Positions 33,331 through 34,293 of a stretch of DNA of 34,293 nucleotides are shown piece after piece (position 1 is the stretch's first letter; the number at the start of each line of letters is the position of its first letter). This DNA comes from Alphaproteobacteria bacterium (GTDB lineage Bacteria > Pseudomonadota > Alphaproteobacteria > Sphingomonadales > Emcibacteraceae), in the NCBI GenBank assembly GCA_024280095.1, contig JAJRQU010000116.1, positions 1-34,293 of the forward strand. Reading direction: 5' to 3'. The notes under the pieces were generated by a model. That model saw only the letters and a list, made by a program, of their open reading frames with translations, was not told where the DNA came from and did not search any database. Made by a program: the position numbers and the translations under genes.

Positions 33331-34293
33331 ATGGGGTTTACGCCTGACTTTCTGGATGAAATACGAAACCGTATCCCGGCAAGTGATATTGTTGGCCGCC
33401 GCGTTAAGCTTGTGCGAAAGGGCCGGGAAAGCACCGGTTTATGCCCTTTTCACAATGAAAAAACCCCCTCCTTCACGGTTAATGATGATAAGGGGTTTTA
33501 CCATTGTTTTGGCTGCGCGGCGCACGGCGATATCATAAAATTTGTCATGGAAACCGAAGGGTTGAGTTTTCCGGAAACCGTTGAGAGACTGGCCGGACAG
33601 GCTGGACTTGCCATGCCGGAATACAGCCCCGAAGACAAGCAACGAACAGACCAGCGTAAATCCCTGTATGATGTTATGGAAATGGCGGCTAAATATTTTG
33701 AAACCCAGCTTGTCGCGCAGGCGGGGGCAGAGGGGTTGGGCTATTTTACCCGCCGGGGGCTTATCCGTGACACCCTGAAGAAATTCCGGCTGGGTTATTC
33801 GCCCGAGGGCCGCACAGCCCTTAAAGATAGTTTGATGAGCCGGGAGGGGATCACCGAAGATATGATGGTGGAGGCCGGGCTGTTGATCAGGCCTGAAGAT
33901 GAGGCCGGAACAGCTTTGCCCAGTTATGATCGCTTTAGAGGACGGGTTATGTTCCCGATCACCGACAGGCAGGGCCGTGTGGTGGCCTTTGGCGGGCGGG
34001 CCTTAAGTGAAAATGCCAAGGCAAAATACCTGAATTCACCGGAAACGCCGTTGTTCCATAAAGGCCGTCTGTTGTATAATTTGTCGGGCGCGAGAAAGTC
34101 ATCTTATGACAAAGGCCGGGTTCTGGTGGCGGAAGGCTATATGGATGTTATTGTCATGGCGCAGGCTGGCTTTACCAATGCTGTGGCCCCCCTCGGGACA
34201 GCCGTGACGGAGGAACAGATCGCCGAGCTATGGCGGCTTGCGCCGGAACCTCTCATGTGTTTTGACGGCGATAAGGCCGGTATTCGGGCCTCT
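33331..34293 (+). CDS. dnaG: DNA primase, 3' end outside the window
   Basis: 321 codons are present, from ATG 33331 to the window end. The N-terminal zinc-binding domain is complete (Cys38-Pro-Phe-His41, then Cys59 and Cys62 in HCFGCAAHGD). The RNA polymerase (TOPRIM) core follows, with RFRGRVMFPITDRQGRVVAFGGRAL, YLNSPETPLFHKGRLLYNL, VAEGYMDVIVMAQAGFTNAVAPLGTA (catalytic Glu) and FDGDKAG (metal-binding Asp pair). It makes RNA primers at the replication fork. An in-frame stop at 33319-33321 rules out a longer N-terminus. The usual next gene in this order would be rpoD, which would be outside the window. Confidence 0.95.
   Translation, partial: MGFTPDFLDEIRNRIPASDIVGRRVKLVRKGRESTGLCPFHNEKTPSFTVNDDKGFYHCFGCAAHGDIIKFVMETEGLSFPETVERLAGQAGLAMPEYSPEDKQRTDQRKSLYDVMEMAAKYFETQLVAQAGAEGLGYFTRRGLIRDTLKKFRLGYSPEGRTALKDSLMSREGITEDMMVEAGLLIRPEDEAGTALPSYDRFRGRVMFPITDRQGRVVAFGGRALSENAKAKYLNSPETPLFHKGRLLYNLSGARKSSYDKGRVLVAEGYMDVIVMAQAGFTNAVAPLGTAVTEEQIAELWRLAPEPLMCFDGDKAGIRAS

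Overview
The window looks like chromosomal DNA of an alphaproteobacterium of moderate GC. The basis is the housekeeping order (greA, carB, carA, a yqeY-type gene, dnaG), a complete Tad/Cpa pilus locus, tail genes in gene-transfer-agent (RcGTA) order, a DUF2336 histidine kinase, DUF2849 and DUF2793 proteins, and CtrA-like TTAA-N7-TTAA sites. I cannot place it to genus from sequence reading alone.

Layout. (1) 1-2400 is AT-rich and holds two small gene pairs, each followed by a strong intrinsic terminator. The first terminator is followed by a 16-codon dead stub of a tape-measure gene; the second by the intact tape-measure gene. The stub and the intact gene start, with their terminators, form a diverged direct repeat, so 1169-2353 looks like an inserted cassette. 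(2) 2419-10188 is a GTA/siphovirus-like tail-tip module: tape measure, a DUF2460 distal-tail protein with a large N-terminal TIM-barrel-like extension, DUF2163 hub, NlpC/P60-like peptidase, a short tail-tip protein without a visible TIM barrel, and DUF2793. A reverse-strand gene with a histone-H1-like tail sits between hub and peptidase. (3) 10199-11685, reverse: an SCP2-domain protein, a glyoxalase II-like hydrolase and a DUF2849 protein. (4) 11802-13061, reverse: a PAS histidine kinase. (5) 13332-23990, reverse: the Tad locus (two Flp pilins, CpaA, B, C, D, E, F, TadB, TadC, two TadE-like pseudopilins). (6) 24277-26598, reverse: a second histidine kinase (DUF2336-PAS-HisKA). (7) 26941-34293: Lrp-type regulator, greA, carBA, yqeY-type gene and the 5' part of dnaG.

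How it works together. The Tad genes encode a full pilus machine: pilins, prepilin peptidase, outer-membrane secretin and lipoprotein, localisation ATPase, motor ATPase, two inner-membrane platform proteins and minor pseudopilins. CtrA-like sites lie ahead of flp, cpaA and both flanking kinases, suggesting one cell-cycle-type regulon. The kinase on the left has an intact ATPase domain but an altered H-box; the one on the right has an intact H-box but a degenerate ATPase domain. carA has a perfect -10 box, a 17-bp palindrome over its -35 region and a mini-ORF overlapping its start codon, made by a 17-bp tandem duplication.

Most notable: the stacked cassette insertions at the tape-measure start, the TIM-barrel/DUF2460 fusion with an internal ribosome binding site at the junction, the two complementary-defect kinases around the pilus locus, and the carA leader.
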